Shown here piece by piece: positions 53,744 to 62,728 of a stretch of 64,000 nt of DNA. A program made the translations under genes and the position numbers. Source of the stretch: Roseiarcus sp963741405 (lineage in GTDB: Bacteria; Pseudomonadota; Alphaproteobacteria; Rhizobiales; Beijerinckiaceae); contig CAVUHX010000001.1 of the NCBI GenBank assembly GCA_963741405.1, positions 62,001-126,000 on the forward strand, written 5' to 3'. The notes below the pieces were generated by a model. The model searched no databases. It saw nothing but the letters and a program-made list of their open reading frames with translations, and was not told the origin of the DNA. Each line of letters begins with the position of its first letter. The stretch's first letter is position 1.

Positions 53744-54079
53744 ATGCCGCATTATCTTTGCAAACTGAAGCCGCCACGGCCGTCGTTCCTGACGGACATG
53801 ACGCCTGACGAAGCCCTGGTGATGCGCGGCCACCGCGAGTATTGGATGCCTCGGGTCGAGATCGGCGTGGTGATTGCGATGGGGCCGGTCGCCGACCCTT
53901 CAGGCGCTTACGGCGTCGCAATTATCGAAGCGGCGTCACTTATGACGCTCGAGGCTATGCAGGCCTCCGATCCGGCCATCATGTCCCGCAGCGGCTTCGC
54001 CTACGAGAATTTCCCAATGCCGACGATTGCGGTTCGGCCGAGTATGCCGCTGGCCCCGATCACTTCCGTGACTCCATAG
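53744..54079 (+). CDS. YCII-related domain protein
   Basis: A 111-residue protein between sucA and sucB. DMTPDEALVMRGHREYWMPRVEIGVVIAMGPVADPSGAYGVAIIEAAS resembles the YCII/YciI fold (MRxxHxxYW, then GP). YciI-like proteins often act as small dehydratases or binding proteins, but no function is assigned here. ATG 53744; the same frame extends upstream through the sucA end but has no better start. Confidence 0.75.
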   Translation: MPHYLCKLKPPRPSFLTDMTPDEALVMRGHREYWMPRVEIGVVIAMGPVADPSGAYGVAIIEAASLMTLEAMQASDPAIMSRSGFAYENFPMPTIAVRPSMPLAPITSVTP

Positions 54080-54110
54080 GACAAGAAGGGCGCCTGACGG
54101 CGCAATGTGC

Positions 54111-55325
54111 ATGGCGATTGAAATCCGTGTCCCGACCCTCGGCGAATTGATCAGCGAGGCGACTGTCGGCAAGTGGTTCAAGAAGGCGGGCGAAGCGGTG
54201 CGGGCCGATGAACCTTTGGTCGAACTCGAGACCGACAAGGTGACGCTCGAAGTCAACGCGCCGGGCGCCGGGGTGCTCAGCGAGATCATGGCCGAGACCG
54301 GCCAGACGGTGATGATTGGCGCCTTGCTCGGCCAATTGTCGGGCGGAACTCCTGCACCGGCCGCCGCGCCCTCTCTTGTCGCTCAGAAGTCCGCGTCTCC
54401 GACCGCAATGCCGGCGGCCCCGTCGGCGGCCAAAATCGCTGCGGAAAACAAGATCGAGCTTTCGGGCGTCGCGGGAAGCGGCAAGCGCGGACAGGTGCTG
54501 AAGGGCGACGTGCTCGGCGCCATTGCGGTAGCCGCGCCTCCTGCATCAGGCCCCGTCGTTGCGCCCCCACCGATGCCTGTGGCCTCTCCGCCGCCGACGG
54601 CCCGCGCCACCACGCCGGACGACAGCGGCCGCGAGGAGCGGGTGCGGATGACGAAGCTCCGCCAGACAATCGCGCGTCGCCTCAAGGACGCCCAGAACAC
54701 CGCCGCGATGCTGACGACCTTCAACGAGGTCGATATGGGCGAGGTGATGGCGATGCGCGCCCGCTACAAGGACGCGTTCGAGAAGAAGCACGGCGCCAAG
54801 CTCGGCTTCATGGGCTTCTTCGTGAAGGCCTGCGTCCAGGCACTGAAGGAGATCCCCGCGGTCAACGCCGAAATCGACGGCGCCGACCTCGTCTACAAGA
54901 ATTACTACCACCTCGGCATCGCGGTCGGCACCGACAAGGGCCTGATCGTACCGGTGGTGCGCGACTGCGACAAGCTCTCGATCGCGGGAATCGAGAAGGC
55001 GATCGCCGATCTGGGAAAGCGGGCGCGCGATGGCCAGCTCAAGCTCGAGGAGTTGCAGGGCGGCACCTTCACCATCACCAATGGCGGCATCTACGGTTCG
55101 CTGATGTCGACGCCGATCCTGAATGCGCCGCAGTCGGGCATTCTTGGCATGCACAAGATCCAGGACCGCCCGGTCGCCATCGCCGGCAAGATCGAAATCC
55201 GCCCGATGATGTATCTGGCGGTGAGCTACGACCACCGCGTCGTCGACGGCAAGGAAGCCGTGACGTTCCTCGTGCGTGTCAAGGAGGCGCTCGAAGACCC
55301 GGCGCGGCTCGTGCTAGACCTTTGA
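54111..55325 (+). CDS. sucB: 2-Oxoglutarate dehydrogenase E2, dihydrolipoyl succinyltransferase
   Basis: A 404-residue E2 with one lipoyl domain (ELETDKVTLEVNAPGAG; the lysine of TDKV carries lipoate), a peripheral binding domain (KIAAENKIELSGVAGSGKRGQVLKGDVL) joined by Ala/Pro linkers, and the catalytic domain ending in SYDHRVVDGKEAVTFLV (His-Asp motif). ATG 54105 would add two residues. Confidence 0.96.
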   Translation: MAIEIRVPTLGELISEATVGKWFKKAGEAVRADEPLVELETDKVTLEVNAPGAGVLSEIMAETGQTVMIGALLGQLSGGTPAPAAAPSLVAQKSASPTAMPAAPSAAKIAAENKIELSGVAGSGKRGQVLKGDVLGAIAVAAPPASGPVVAPPPMPVASPPPTARATTPDDSGREERVRMTKLRQTIARRLKDAQNTAAMLTTFNEVDMGEVMAMRARYKDAFEKKHGAKLGFMGFFVKACVQALKEIPAVNAEIDGADLVYKNYYHLGIAVGTDKGLIVPVVRDCDKLSIAGIEKAIADLGKRARDGQLKLEELQGGTFTITNGGIYGSLMSTPILNAPQSGILGMHKIQDRPVAIAGKIEIRPMMYLAVSYDHRVVDGKEAVTFLVRVKEALEDPARLVLDL

Positions 55326-55365
55326 TCGGCGTCGCCGGTCGGCCGCGCCGACCGGGAGGGGTCTC

Positions 55366-55749
55366 GTGAGCGAATTGGCATCTCTGGAACTCAGCGTTCT
55401 TTTGTGGCTTGCCCACCTGTTTTGTCAGGCTGGCATCGGGACGAAGGAGCTTTCGGCCCGATATCTGTTCTCCTCACGCGACAGGCCCGCAATTCCGTCC
55501 GGGTTCATGGCCGGCCGGGCGACCCGGGCGCTCGCCAACTATGTTGAGAACCTCGTGCCGTTCGTTGCGCTGGATCTGGCGCTGATTGTCACTCACACTT
55601 CCGGAGGGATCTGGCCGACCGTCTGGATTCTGGCGCGGATCGTCTATCTGCCGCTCTATCTGTTCAACGTCATCTATGTCCGCTCGATCGCGTGGGGCGT
55701 CGGTCTCCTCGCGATGCTGATGATGCTGGCGCGGCTGTCAGGTGTGTGA
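55366..55749 (+). CDS. MAPEG family membrane protein
   Basis: A 127-residue protein with four hydrophobic segments. MAGRATRALANYVENLVPFVALDLAL contains the RATRAxxNxxENL-like MAPEG signature, and ARIVYLPLYLFNVIYVRSIAWGVGLLAML the last two helices. GTG 55366 follows GGGAGGGG. Eukaryotic members act on glutathione or eicosanoids; bacterial role unknown. Lies in the TCA operon between sucB and lpdA. Confidence 0.85.
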   Translation: MSELASLELSVLLWLAHLFCQAGIGTKELSARYLFSSRDRPAIPSGFMAGRATRALANYVENLVPFVALDLALIVTHTSGGIWPTVWILARIVYLPLYLFNVIYVRSIAWGVGLLAMLMMLARLSGV

Positions 55750-55822
55750 GGCGCGACTACCGCCCGGCGCTTAATGCGCGCGGGCGGAACTGGATCGGCG
55801 CTCCAAGCAAGAGAGTCCATAA

Positions 55823-57220
55823 ATGAGCTATGATCTCGTCGTCATCGGCGCCGGCCCCGGCGGATATGTCTGCGCCATCCGCGCGGCCCAGCTTGGCATG
55901 AAGGTGGCCGTGGTCGAAAAGCGCAAGACGCTGGGGGGCACATGCCTCAACGTCGGCTGCATCCCGTCGAAGGCGCTGCTTTACGCTTCGGAGATGTTCG
56001 AGGACGCGGGCCACGGAATGGCGCCGTTCGGCGTCGTCGTTGGAGCGCCGAAGCTCGACCTCGCCGCGATGATGAAACACAAGGACGACACTGTCGCCGC
56101 CAATGTCAACGGCGTCGCCTTCCTGTTCAAGAAGAACAAGATCGACAGCGTGACTGGCGAGGGCCGCATTGCGGCGCCCGGAAAGGTCGTCGTCAGGGGC
56201 GAGGACGGCGCCGACAGGACGCTCGAGGCTAAGGCGATCGTCATCGCAACCGGCTCGGATGTCGCCCGACTGCCAGGCGTCGAGATCGATGAGAAGTCGG
56301 TCCTTTCCTCAACCGGGGCGCTGAGCCTTCCGAGGGCGCCGAAGAAGCTGATCGTCGTCGGGGCCGGTGTCATCGGGCTCGAACTGGGCTCGGTCTGGCG
56401 GCGCCTGGGCGCCGAGGTCACTGTGGTCGAGTTCCTCGACCGGATTCTGCCCGGAATGGACAGCGAGGTTGGCAAGCAGTTCCAGCGAATGCTCGAGAAG
56501 CAGGGCTTCGCCTTCCACCTCGCTCACAGGGTTTCCAAGGTCGAAAAGGCTGGCGCAGGCGTGAAGGCGACGATCGAGCCGGCAGCAGGCGGGGACGCCA
56601 AGGTCCTCGACGCCGAGGTCGTGCTCGTTGCGATCGGCCGGCGCCCGTACACGCAGAACCTCGGTCTCGAGGCGCTGGGCGTCGCGATGGACCGCGGAAT
56701 GGTCGGCGTCGATTCGCATTTCGCCACCAATGTGCCCGGCGTCTATGCGATCGGCGATGCGATTCGCGGACCGATGCTCGCCCACAAGGCGGAAGACGAG
56801 GGCGTCGCGCTGGCGGAGATCCTTGCGGGGCAGGCGGGGCATGTGAACTACGCCGCGATCCCCAGCGTGGTTTACACCAGCCCGGAAATCGCCTCTGTCG
56901 GCAAGTCCGAGGACGATCTCAAGGCCGAGGGCGTCGCCTACAAGGTCGGCAAGTTCCCGTTCATCGCCAATGGCCGGGCGCGCGCCATGCGCCACACCGA
57001 CGGATTTGTGAAGATCCTCGCGGACGCCGCGACCGACCGGGTTCTCGGCGCCCATATCGTAGGCTTTGGGGCGGGAGAGTTGATTGCCGAGGCGGTCGTG
57101 CTGATGGAGTTCGGCGGATCAGCCGAAGACCTCGCCCGCACCTGTCACGCCCATCCGACCATGTCGGAGGCGGTGAAGGAAGCGGCGATGGCGGTCGACA
57201 AACGCGCGATCCACATCTAG
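55823..57220 (+). CDS. lpdA: Dihydrolipoyl dehydrogenase
   Basis: E3 of the 2-oxoacid dehydrogenase complexes, 465 residues. FAD loop GAGPGGYVCAIRAAQLG, redox-active disulfide in GGTCLNVGCIPSK (C41, C46), NAD loop VGAGVIGLELGSVWRRLG, FAD site YAIGDAIRGPMLAHKAEDEG, and catalytic HAHPTMSEA at the C-terminus. Reoxidises lipoyl groups with NAD. Last gene of the TCA operon. Confidence 0.96.
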   Translation: MSYDLVVIGAGPGGYVCAIRAAQLGMKVAVVEKRKTLGGTCLNVGCIPSKALLYASEMFEDAGHGMAPFGVVVGAPKLDLAAMMKHKDDTVAANVNGVAFLFKKNKIDSVTGEGRIAAPGKVVVRGEDGADRTLEAKAIVIATGSDVARLPGVEIDEKSVLSSTGALSLPRAPKKLIVVGAGVIGLELGSVWRRLGAEVTVVEFLDRILPGMDSEVGKQFQRMLEKQGFAFHLAHRVSKVEKAGAGVKATIEPAAGGDAKVLDAEVVLVAIGRRPYTQNLGLEALGVAMDRGMVGVDSHFATNVPGVYAIGDAIRGPMLAHKAEDEGVALAEILAGQAGHVNYAAIPSVVYTSPEIASVGKSEDDLKAEGVAYKVGKFPFIANGRARAMRHTDGFVKILADAATDRVLGAHIVGFGAGELIAEAVVLMEFGGSAEDLARTCHAHPTMSEAVKEAAMAVDKRAIHI

Positions 57221-57250
57221 CCGCCCGCAGGCGGCCAAGGGGCGGCGCCA

Positions 57251-58042
57251 TTGCCTGAAAAGCGCAATGATGTCTTTCGGTCCGCGTGGCTCGCGCCGCT
57301 CGTCGTGGTCGGCCTCGCCGCCGCGCCCTCTGCAGCGCGCGCCGACGCCTCGGCGCTATGGAGGATCGTGCATGATTCCTGCGTCCCCCACGTAGAGGCG
57401 GGACGAGGGCCCCGACCTTGCGAGACCGTCGACCTCGCTGGGGGCGTGGCGGAGGGAGTGGCGATCCTCAAGGACCGGGTCGGCATCGCGCAGATGCTCG
57501 CCATTCCGACGCGCAGGGTCAGTGGGATCGAGGATCCCCAGATGCTGCAACCCGGCGCGCCGCCCGTGTTCGCCGACGGATGGAAAGCCAGGGCCCTGGT
57601 CGAGGCAAAACTTGGAGGAAGGGTGCTCCCGCGGGAGGCGATCGCAATGGCGATCAACTCGCAATACGCGCGAAGCCAGGACCAGTTGCACGTTCATGTC
57701 GACTGCGCGGCTGAGGACGTCATCAAGGCGCTGGCCGAGTACCGTCCGGCCTTGGATGATCAGTGGCGCGCCATGACGGTCCCGCTCAACGGCCGGGTCT
57801 ATTTCGCGCGGTGGCTCGATTCTGCCAATCTCCTGGAGCGCGAGCCGCTCCTCCGCTTGCTCGCCGACGGCCTTCCGGGCGCGAAGGACCACATGGGCGC
57901 GATGACTGTCGCCGCCGTCGGCGCCGATTTCGGCGGAAAACCCGGATTCGTGCTGCTGGCCGACACGTTTTCGCTCGAGGGCGAAGGGCACGCCGAGGAT
58001 ATCCAGGACCACGATTGCAGGATCGCCCATTTTCCGCCATGA
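57251..58042 (+). CDS. cdh: CDP-diacylglycerol diphosphatase
   Basis: A 263-residue HIT-like phosphodiesterase of the Cdh family. A signal peptide (WLAPLVVVGLAAAPSAARA) is followed by LWRIVHDSCVPH and SQYARSQDQLHVHVDCAAEDV, the histidine motif. Cdh splits CDP-diacylglycerol to CMP and phosphatidate. TTG 57251 is used since no ATG or GTG gives the signal peptide; 30 bases after lpdA. Confidence 0.85.
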   Translation: MPEKRNDVFRSAWLAPLVVVGLAAAPSAARADASALWRIVHDSCVPHVEAGRGPRPCETVDLAGGVAEGVAILKDRVGIAQMLAIPTRRVSGIEDPQMLQPGAPPVFADGWKARALVEAKLGGRVLPREAIAMAINSQYARSQDQLHVHVDCAAEDVIKALAEYRPALDDQWRAMTVPLNGRVYFARWLDSANLLEREPLLRLLADGLPGAKDHMGAMTVAAVGADFGGKPGFVLLADTFSLEGEGHAEDIQDHDCRIAHFPP

Positions 58043-58185
58043 TTGAGTGTGGGCCCTCCGGTCGGGGCTCAGAAGGTCAGTCTGTCAAACAGCTTTCGGG
58101 GCGGTCCTTGCAACATCGCCCCGGGAGGCGGAGTCGGGTGCGGCGCGTCTCGAATGCGCTGAGTTCGAAGGCGGGGGAACCGGCG

Positions 58186-58719
58186 ATGCGGTTCTTTGTC
58201 AAACTCGTCGCGGCAGTCTGTCTCGTTCTTGCCGCGCAGGGTCACGCGCTTGGCATGGTCCGCATCGACGTCGATCTGTCGTCCCAGACGATGCACGTGC
58301 GCTCGGACAGCGGCGCAGATTACATCTGGCCGATCTCTTCGGGCCGTGATGGCCACGCCACTCCGCGCGGCGTCTTCCATCCGCGGGCGCTCTATCTGAT
58401 GGTGCATTCGGCGAAATACGGCAACGCGCCGATGCCCCATTCGATCTTCTTCTACGGACAATACGCGATCCACGGCACCAACGCGGTTGGCGCACTGGGC
58501 AGGCCGGCCTCGCACGGCTGCATCCGGCTCTCGCCCGGGAATGCCACGGCGCTCTTCGCCATGGTTCAGTCTCAGGGCGCCCGGATCCGCATCGCAGGCT
58601 CGTCCGGCGTCGTTGCGCATGCCCGCCACCATCGAGACGCGGATCACGCTCTCGCCTACGCGCCCGTCGCTCATGTGAAGTCGCTTAACGAATGGGCGCG
58701 CCATCCTGTCAGCCATTAG
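58186..58719 (+). CDS. L,D-transpeptidase, YkuD family
   Basis: A 177-residue secreted enzyme. The signal peptide MRFFVKLVAAVCLVLAAQGHA is followed by IDVDLSSQTMHV, YAIHGTN and ASHGCIRLSPGNA, the HxG...SHGCxR catalytic Cys motif. It cross-links peptidoglycan stems (3-3 links) or anchors lipoproteins. ATG 58186; the frame upstream belongs to noncoding text. Downstream of cdh by about 140 bases. Confidence 0.88.
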   Translation: MRFFVKLVAAVCLVLAAQGHALGMVRIDVDLSSQTMHVRSDSGADYIWPISSGRDGHATPRGVFHPRALYLMVHSAKYGNAPMPHSIFFYGQYAIHGTNAVGALGRPASHGCIRLSPGNATALFAMVQSQGARIRIAGSSGVVAHARHHRDADHALAYAPVAHVKSLNEWARHPVSH

Positions 58720-58880
58720 GCCTGCGGGAACTGCGGACGAACCGGTCACTGCCAGCGGCCGATCGCCTGACCGAGACCGGGCGCGCACGTCGCGCCGCGC
58801 TGGAGGGGACGGTCCCCTATCCCCTGTCAGACGACTCGGCTAAGAGACGCCGTCGACCCCGCCGCCCTGCCGAGTTCCCC

Positions 58881-59863
58881 TTGCCTTTGGTCTTTCGTTT
58901 CGTCGTCGGCCTCGCCGCCCTGGCAGGTCTCGCCGCCTCCGCCTTCGCCTCGGACTGTGCTTACAGGCCCGCGCCGCAGACGGCTCTGGCCGGCGTCTCG
59001 GTCGTCGCCGCCTATACGCCGGCGCTCAAGGCCTGCATCGGGCCCAACGGACGCAAGGCGTTCGCCGTCCGCACGATGACGATCGCGGGCGACAGCCTGG
59101 CGCTGATCGCCGATCCGGACAGCCTGATGACGACGCTCGAACGCCTCGCCTGCTGGACCTGCCGCGAGGCCAGCGAGGACGAACTCGCCGCGACCCGCAT
59201 GGGTCGGGCGATTGCGGTCTCGGCGGAAGCGCCGGGAATCGAGCATCGCGGTTTTCTCGAGAACGCCGGGCTGACACGCGGGGCGAAACCCGGCGCCTTC
59301 CTCACCGGCGATCTCTGCCCAAGCAGGCGGCCACTCGATCGCGGCTTCTTCACGCCGCTCGAGGCGACGGAAAAACACGCCCCGGTCGCCCTGGCGATCT
59401 CGGGCCTGTGGCTCGTCCGCCACTTAGCCGACTTTCGCTGGCTCGTCGGCCAGCGCGACCGCGGCGCGCTCGATATTGTATGGGTCGACCACACTTACAC
59501 CCATCCCTACCGGCGAAAGCTTCCCGCCGCGAAAAACTATCTCTCACGAGGGGCGTCGACGCGGAGAAAGAGATCCTCGACACCGAGCGGCTGCTGATCG
59601 CCAACGGTGAGACACCTTCGCTGTTCTTCCGCTTCCCCGGCCTCGTCTCGAACGATCCGCTGATGCAGGCGGTCGGGCGCTTCCATCTCGTTACCCTCGG
59701 AGCCGACGCTTGGCTCGCGATCGGGCAGAAACCCCGGCCGGGTTCGATCGTCCTGGTCCATCCGAACGGCAACGAGCCCGAGGGACTGAGACGCTTTTCG
59801 GCCGACCTGTCGCGGGGCGCGATTTCGAAGCCGTTCGAGGCGCTCACGACCGCGCCCGAATAG
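58881..59863 (+). pseudogene. Polysaccharide deacetylase family protein with frameshift
   Basis: A signal peptide (LVFRFVVGLAALAGLAASAFA) leads a protein with VDHTYTHPYRR, the HxxxH metal pair of NodB-type deacetylases. Near 59543 one base seems to be missing: the continuation LTRGVDAEKEILDTERLLIANG and FRFPGLVSNDPLMQAV, PGSIVLVHPNGNEPEG lies in the next frame to 59863. The start is uncertain: TTG 58881 is used, ATG 58692 overlaps the previous gene. Confidence 0.75.
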
Positions 59864-59941
59864 CGCCGCGGCCGCTTGGCGGCGGCGGCGGCGCGGGGTA
59901 AGGCCGGACCCACTGCCATCAACGGAACCGGGGATATCGAA

Positions 59942-60595
59942 ATGGGGCGCGAGTTTTCGTTCTTCGTCGGCACGTTCACCACGCTGCTGGCGATCATCAA
60001 CCCCCTCGAGGTGTTGCCGGTCTATCTCAAGCTGCTCGCCGGCCAGGACGAAGCCGCGCATCGGGCAGTGGCGTGGAAGTCGTGCCTTTATGCCCTGCTG
60101 CTCTGCTTTTTCTTCCTGATCTTCGGATCTTTGCTACTGCGTCTGTTCGGTGTGCCGCTGAGCATGGTGCGCATCGTCGGCGGGATCATCCTGATGAAGA
60201 TCGGCTTCGAACTCTTCTCGCCCCAACCGGAGACGAGCAAGATCGGGGCGGCCGGGGCCAATCCCGACGACAACATCGCCTTCGTGCCGCTCGCCATGCC
60301 GCTCATGTTCGGTCCCGGCGCGATCGCCACCGTTCTCGGCATCACCTCCTCCATCCGGCAGTCGGGTGAGGAAATCGGCTCGTTCGTCGCCATCGCCGCG
60401 GCGATCGTCGCCACGATGCTCGTGACTTATGTCTGCCTCGCCTATGCCGATGCGCTCACCCGCAAGATCGGGCCGCTCGGCATCGACGCGGCGACGCGGA
60501 TCGTCGGCTTCTTCGTCTCGGCGATCGGGGTGGGTCTCATCTTCGATGGCGTGATCGAGGCGTTGGAGACACACGGCCTGAAGTGGCTGCACTGA
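59942..60595 (+). CDS. MarC family integral membrane protein
   Basis: A 217-residue protein with about six helices: FTTLLAIINPLEVLPVYLKLLAG is the MarC start, FVPLAMPLMFGPGAIATVLGITS the conserved PLMxGPGxI loop, and TRIVGFFVSAIGVGLIFDGVIEAL the end. MarC proteins are of uncertain transport function. ATG 59942; the upstream in-frame ATG at 59876 is not conserved. Gap to the IS66 element is 217 bases with no gene. Confidence 0.9.
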   Translation: MGREFSFFVGTFTTLLAIINPLEVLPVYLKLLAGQDEAAHRAVAWKSCLYALLLCFFFLIFGSLLLRLFGVPLSMVRIVGGIILMKIGFELFSPQPETSKIGAAGANPDDNIAFVPLAMPLMFGPGAIATVLGITSSIRQSGEEIGSFVAIAAAIVATMLVTYVCLAYADALTRKIGPLGIDAATRIVGFFVSAIGVGLIFDGVIEALETHGLKWLH

Positions 60596-60812
60596 CCGGC
60601 GCTTCGGCGACCCGCTTCCGCTCTGGGGGAGGTCTCCGGGAGTACCGAAAGGTGAAGAACCGTTTCCGGACGCGGCGCTGTCAGAACTCGCGCGATCGAG
60701 CAGGCAAAGTTTCCTGCTTTCAGGGGACTTTCCAGCGAAAACCGGCCCGAAGGGCTGCCATTGACGGCAAATCGTCGCGGATTTTCGGCCGCTTGCGGAC
60801 AAATTCGACAAC

Positions 60813-62551
60813 AGGGGCAAAAGTCGTGGCAATTATGGGGGTCTTGGGGCGCGCGCGCTGACGATTTCGGCGAGGGCGGGGAAGTCGTTGCAGCCTGGAA
60901 CGGCGAGGCGTGCGCCGAGATAGTCCCAGAAGGCGATGCCGAGCTTGTCGCAGGTCTTGTTGAGGCCGAGAAAGGCGTCGCGGCAGTCGCGACCGGGGTT
61001 GCTGCGAGTTCCGCCGCTGATCTTGCGCTTGGTGACCTGGCAACGGATGTCGTTCTCGGAGTTCTCGGATCCGTTGGTGTTGAGCGGGATCTCGGGCCGT
61101 TCGAGGACCCTGAGCAATTCGCTCTTGTTGGCCCGCAGGCGGGCGAGCAACCGGTCGAGGGTGGCGAAGCCGGTCCTGCAGCCGAAGATGCGATCGAACC
61201 GCGCCGACAAGGTGGCCTTGCGCGCCGGGGATGGATGGCGGCGCCAAGCTTTGAGACTGCGGTAGAACGGCCAGATGAGGGCGCGGATGCGGCTCTGGGC
61301 GGCGCGTTGCGCGTCGGTGAAGGTGTCGAGTTTGTGGACCAGACGTTCGGCATGGACCCAGCACAGGCCATGCGGGCCGACATTGAACTGGCCGGCGTCG
61401 TCGCTGACGATCACAGTGTCGGCGAGCAAGCCATGCGCCTTGACGCTGCCCCACAGAGCGCCTTCGGTGGCGATCAGCACGGGATCGGGATGGACCTTCA
61501 GGGCGGCGACGCCGAGCCGCTCCAGATGAGCGTTCCAGGCCGCCCGATCGGCGAAGACGCGATTCTCCTGCTCGCTCAGGCGGGCGATGACGGGTCCGGC
61601 GAGCGCGCGGGCGCGCATATAGGCCAAGGCTTCGTCATTGATGACGTAATCGCCGTGCCCGGCGCGCAACAGTTCGAGGAAGTTGAGACGGCTCTTTGAA
61701 CCCGTGGTCCCGAACCAGGCGAACTGCGCGTTGCCGATCTGGGTGCAGAAGCCGTTCTTGGCCTTGTGGCGCGCCCCGGTGTCGTCGACCGTGATCCATG
61801 CCGCGTTGGTCAAGCCGGCTCGCAGCACGGCGCGGGCTTCATCCAGGAAGCTCTGCTTGCCGGCGATCAGCAGGCGAACGACCTGCCGCTTGGAGATCAC
61901 GATGCCGAATCCGCGCAACAGCGTGACCAGCCGCGCCGCCGTGACTTGTCCCTGATGATATTGGGCGAGCACGAAGCGGCGCAGGTCAGGTCCGAAATGA
62001 CCATCGACGCCCGGCGGCAAGGGGGCCGTCACCATCTTGCCGTCCGGGGTCTGCCAGCGCTCCCGGCGAAAGTCGGTGACAAATGGGCGGATCATCAGAT
62101 CCTGAACCAGGAAGCTCGCGTAGCCCTTGAAACGCGAGCGCGGCGGCGCGTCAACCTCGAGCTTGCGCTCCTCATCAATGGTCAGCTTCGCGCGCGTGCC
62201 GCCGCGCCGCCGGCGCTCGCCAGACGGGTCCGACGGTTGCGCCTCGCTCGCCTTTTCCATGCCGCTCGGCTTGACGTTCGCCTTGATGTCCGGACGTCCA
62301 GGCCCGCCTTTCAGTCGCGCGATCTCGTCACGCAGCGCACCAATCGTTCGCCGAAATTCCGCCTGCTCCTCCAAAAGCTTGAACACCAAGCTCTTGAGCT
62401 CGGTCGGCGAAAGCGCGTCGATGTCCGGCGGCGACATTCCCCCATCGAGCCAGAAAACCGCCGATTCGTGAATCCTTGACAGCCCCCATGAGTCAATTCG
62501 CCGCACCTACGGCCAAACCCCAATCCACCGCTCGCCGCGACTTTTGCCCCT
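60813..62551. mobile_element. IS66-like insertion sequence
   Basis: A 1.74-kb element bounded by 18-bp inverted repeats with one mismatch: AGGGGCAAAAGTCGTGGC at 60813-60830 and the complement of AGGGGCAAAAGTCGCGGC at 62534-62551. The flanking bases do not show a clear target duplication. It carries a single transposase on the minus strand. Right next to its right end begins repeat copy C. Confidence 0.75.
60833..62437 (-). CDS. IS66-like transposase
   Basis: A 534-residue transposase. Its N-terminus (LSPTELKSLVFKLLEEQAEFRRTIGALRDEIARLKGG) is a coiled coil with IS66-like zinc/HTH text after it; the DDE catalytic acids are in WITVDDTGARHK, VIVSDDAGQF and LNTNGSENSENDIR. It appears intact. ATG 62437 (MSPPDIDALSPTELK) is the likely start; GGGGGA lies very close upstream. 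No accessory orfs of classic IS66 are present. Confidence 0.85.
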   Translation of the reverse strand: MSPPDIDALSPTELKSLVFKLLEEQAEFRRTIGALRDEIARLKGGPGRPDIKANVKPSGMEKASEAQPSDPSGERRRRGGTRAKLTIDEERKLEVDAPPRSRFKGYASFLVQDLMIRPFVTDFRRERWQTPDGKMVTAPLPPGVDGHFGPDLRRFVLAQYHQGQVTAARLVTLLRGFGIVISKRQVVRLLIAGKQSFLDEARAVLRAGLTNAAWITVDDTGARHKAKNGFCTQIGNAQFAWFGTTGSKSRLNFLELLRAGHGDYVINDEALAYMRARALAGPVIARLSEQENRVFADRAAWNAHLERLGVAALKVHPDPVLIATEGALWGSVKAHGLLADTVIVSDDAGQFNVGPHGLCWVHAERLVHKLDTFTDAQRAAQSRIRALIWPFYRSLKAWRRHPSPARKATLSARFDRIFGCRTGFATLDRLLARLRANKSELLRVLERPEIPLNTNGSENSENDIRCQVTKRKISGGTRSNPGRDCRDAFLGLNKTCDKLGIAFWDYLGARLAVPGCNDFPALAEIVSARAPRPP

Positions 62552-62554
62552 ATT

Positions 62555-62620
62555 ACTAAAGGGGGTCGCAAGCGCCTGAAATCATTGGGGCTCGCCGCTA
62601 AACTGGCGCCAAACGGCGGG
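62555..62620 (+). repeat. Dispersed ~70-bp intergenic repeat, copy C
   Basis: Starts three bases beyond the IS66-like right end: CTAAAG, GTCGCAAGC, TGAAATCATTGG, then a hairpin CGCC-GCTAAACT-GGCG and CAAACGGCG. It matches copies A and B except that the first bases (GACGCTAA) are altered where the IS begins. It lies between the IS and the 3' end of the ferredoxin reductase gene. Confidence 0.68.
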
Positions 62621-62728
62621 CTCCGTGCTCGGGCCGGATGAAGCCATCGGCGCGCTGCGGCGTCTCGCGGATCGGCGGAACCGGGAACGGCTCGCGGTTG
62701 CCGGGCAGCGGGCGCTGGCGCGCTCGGT

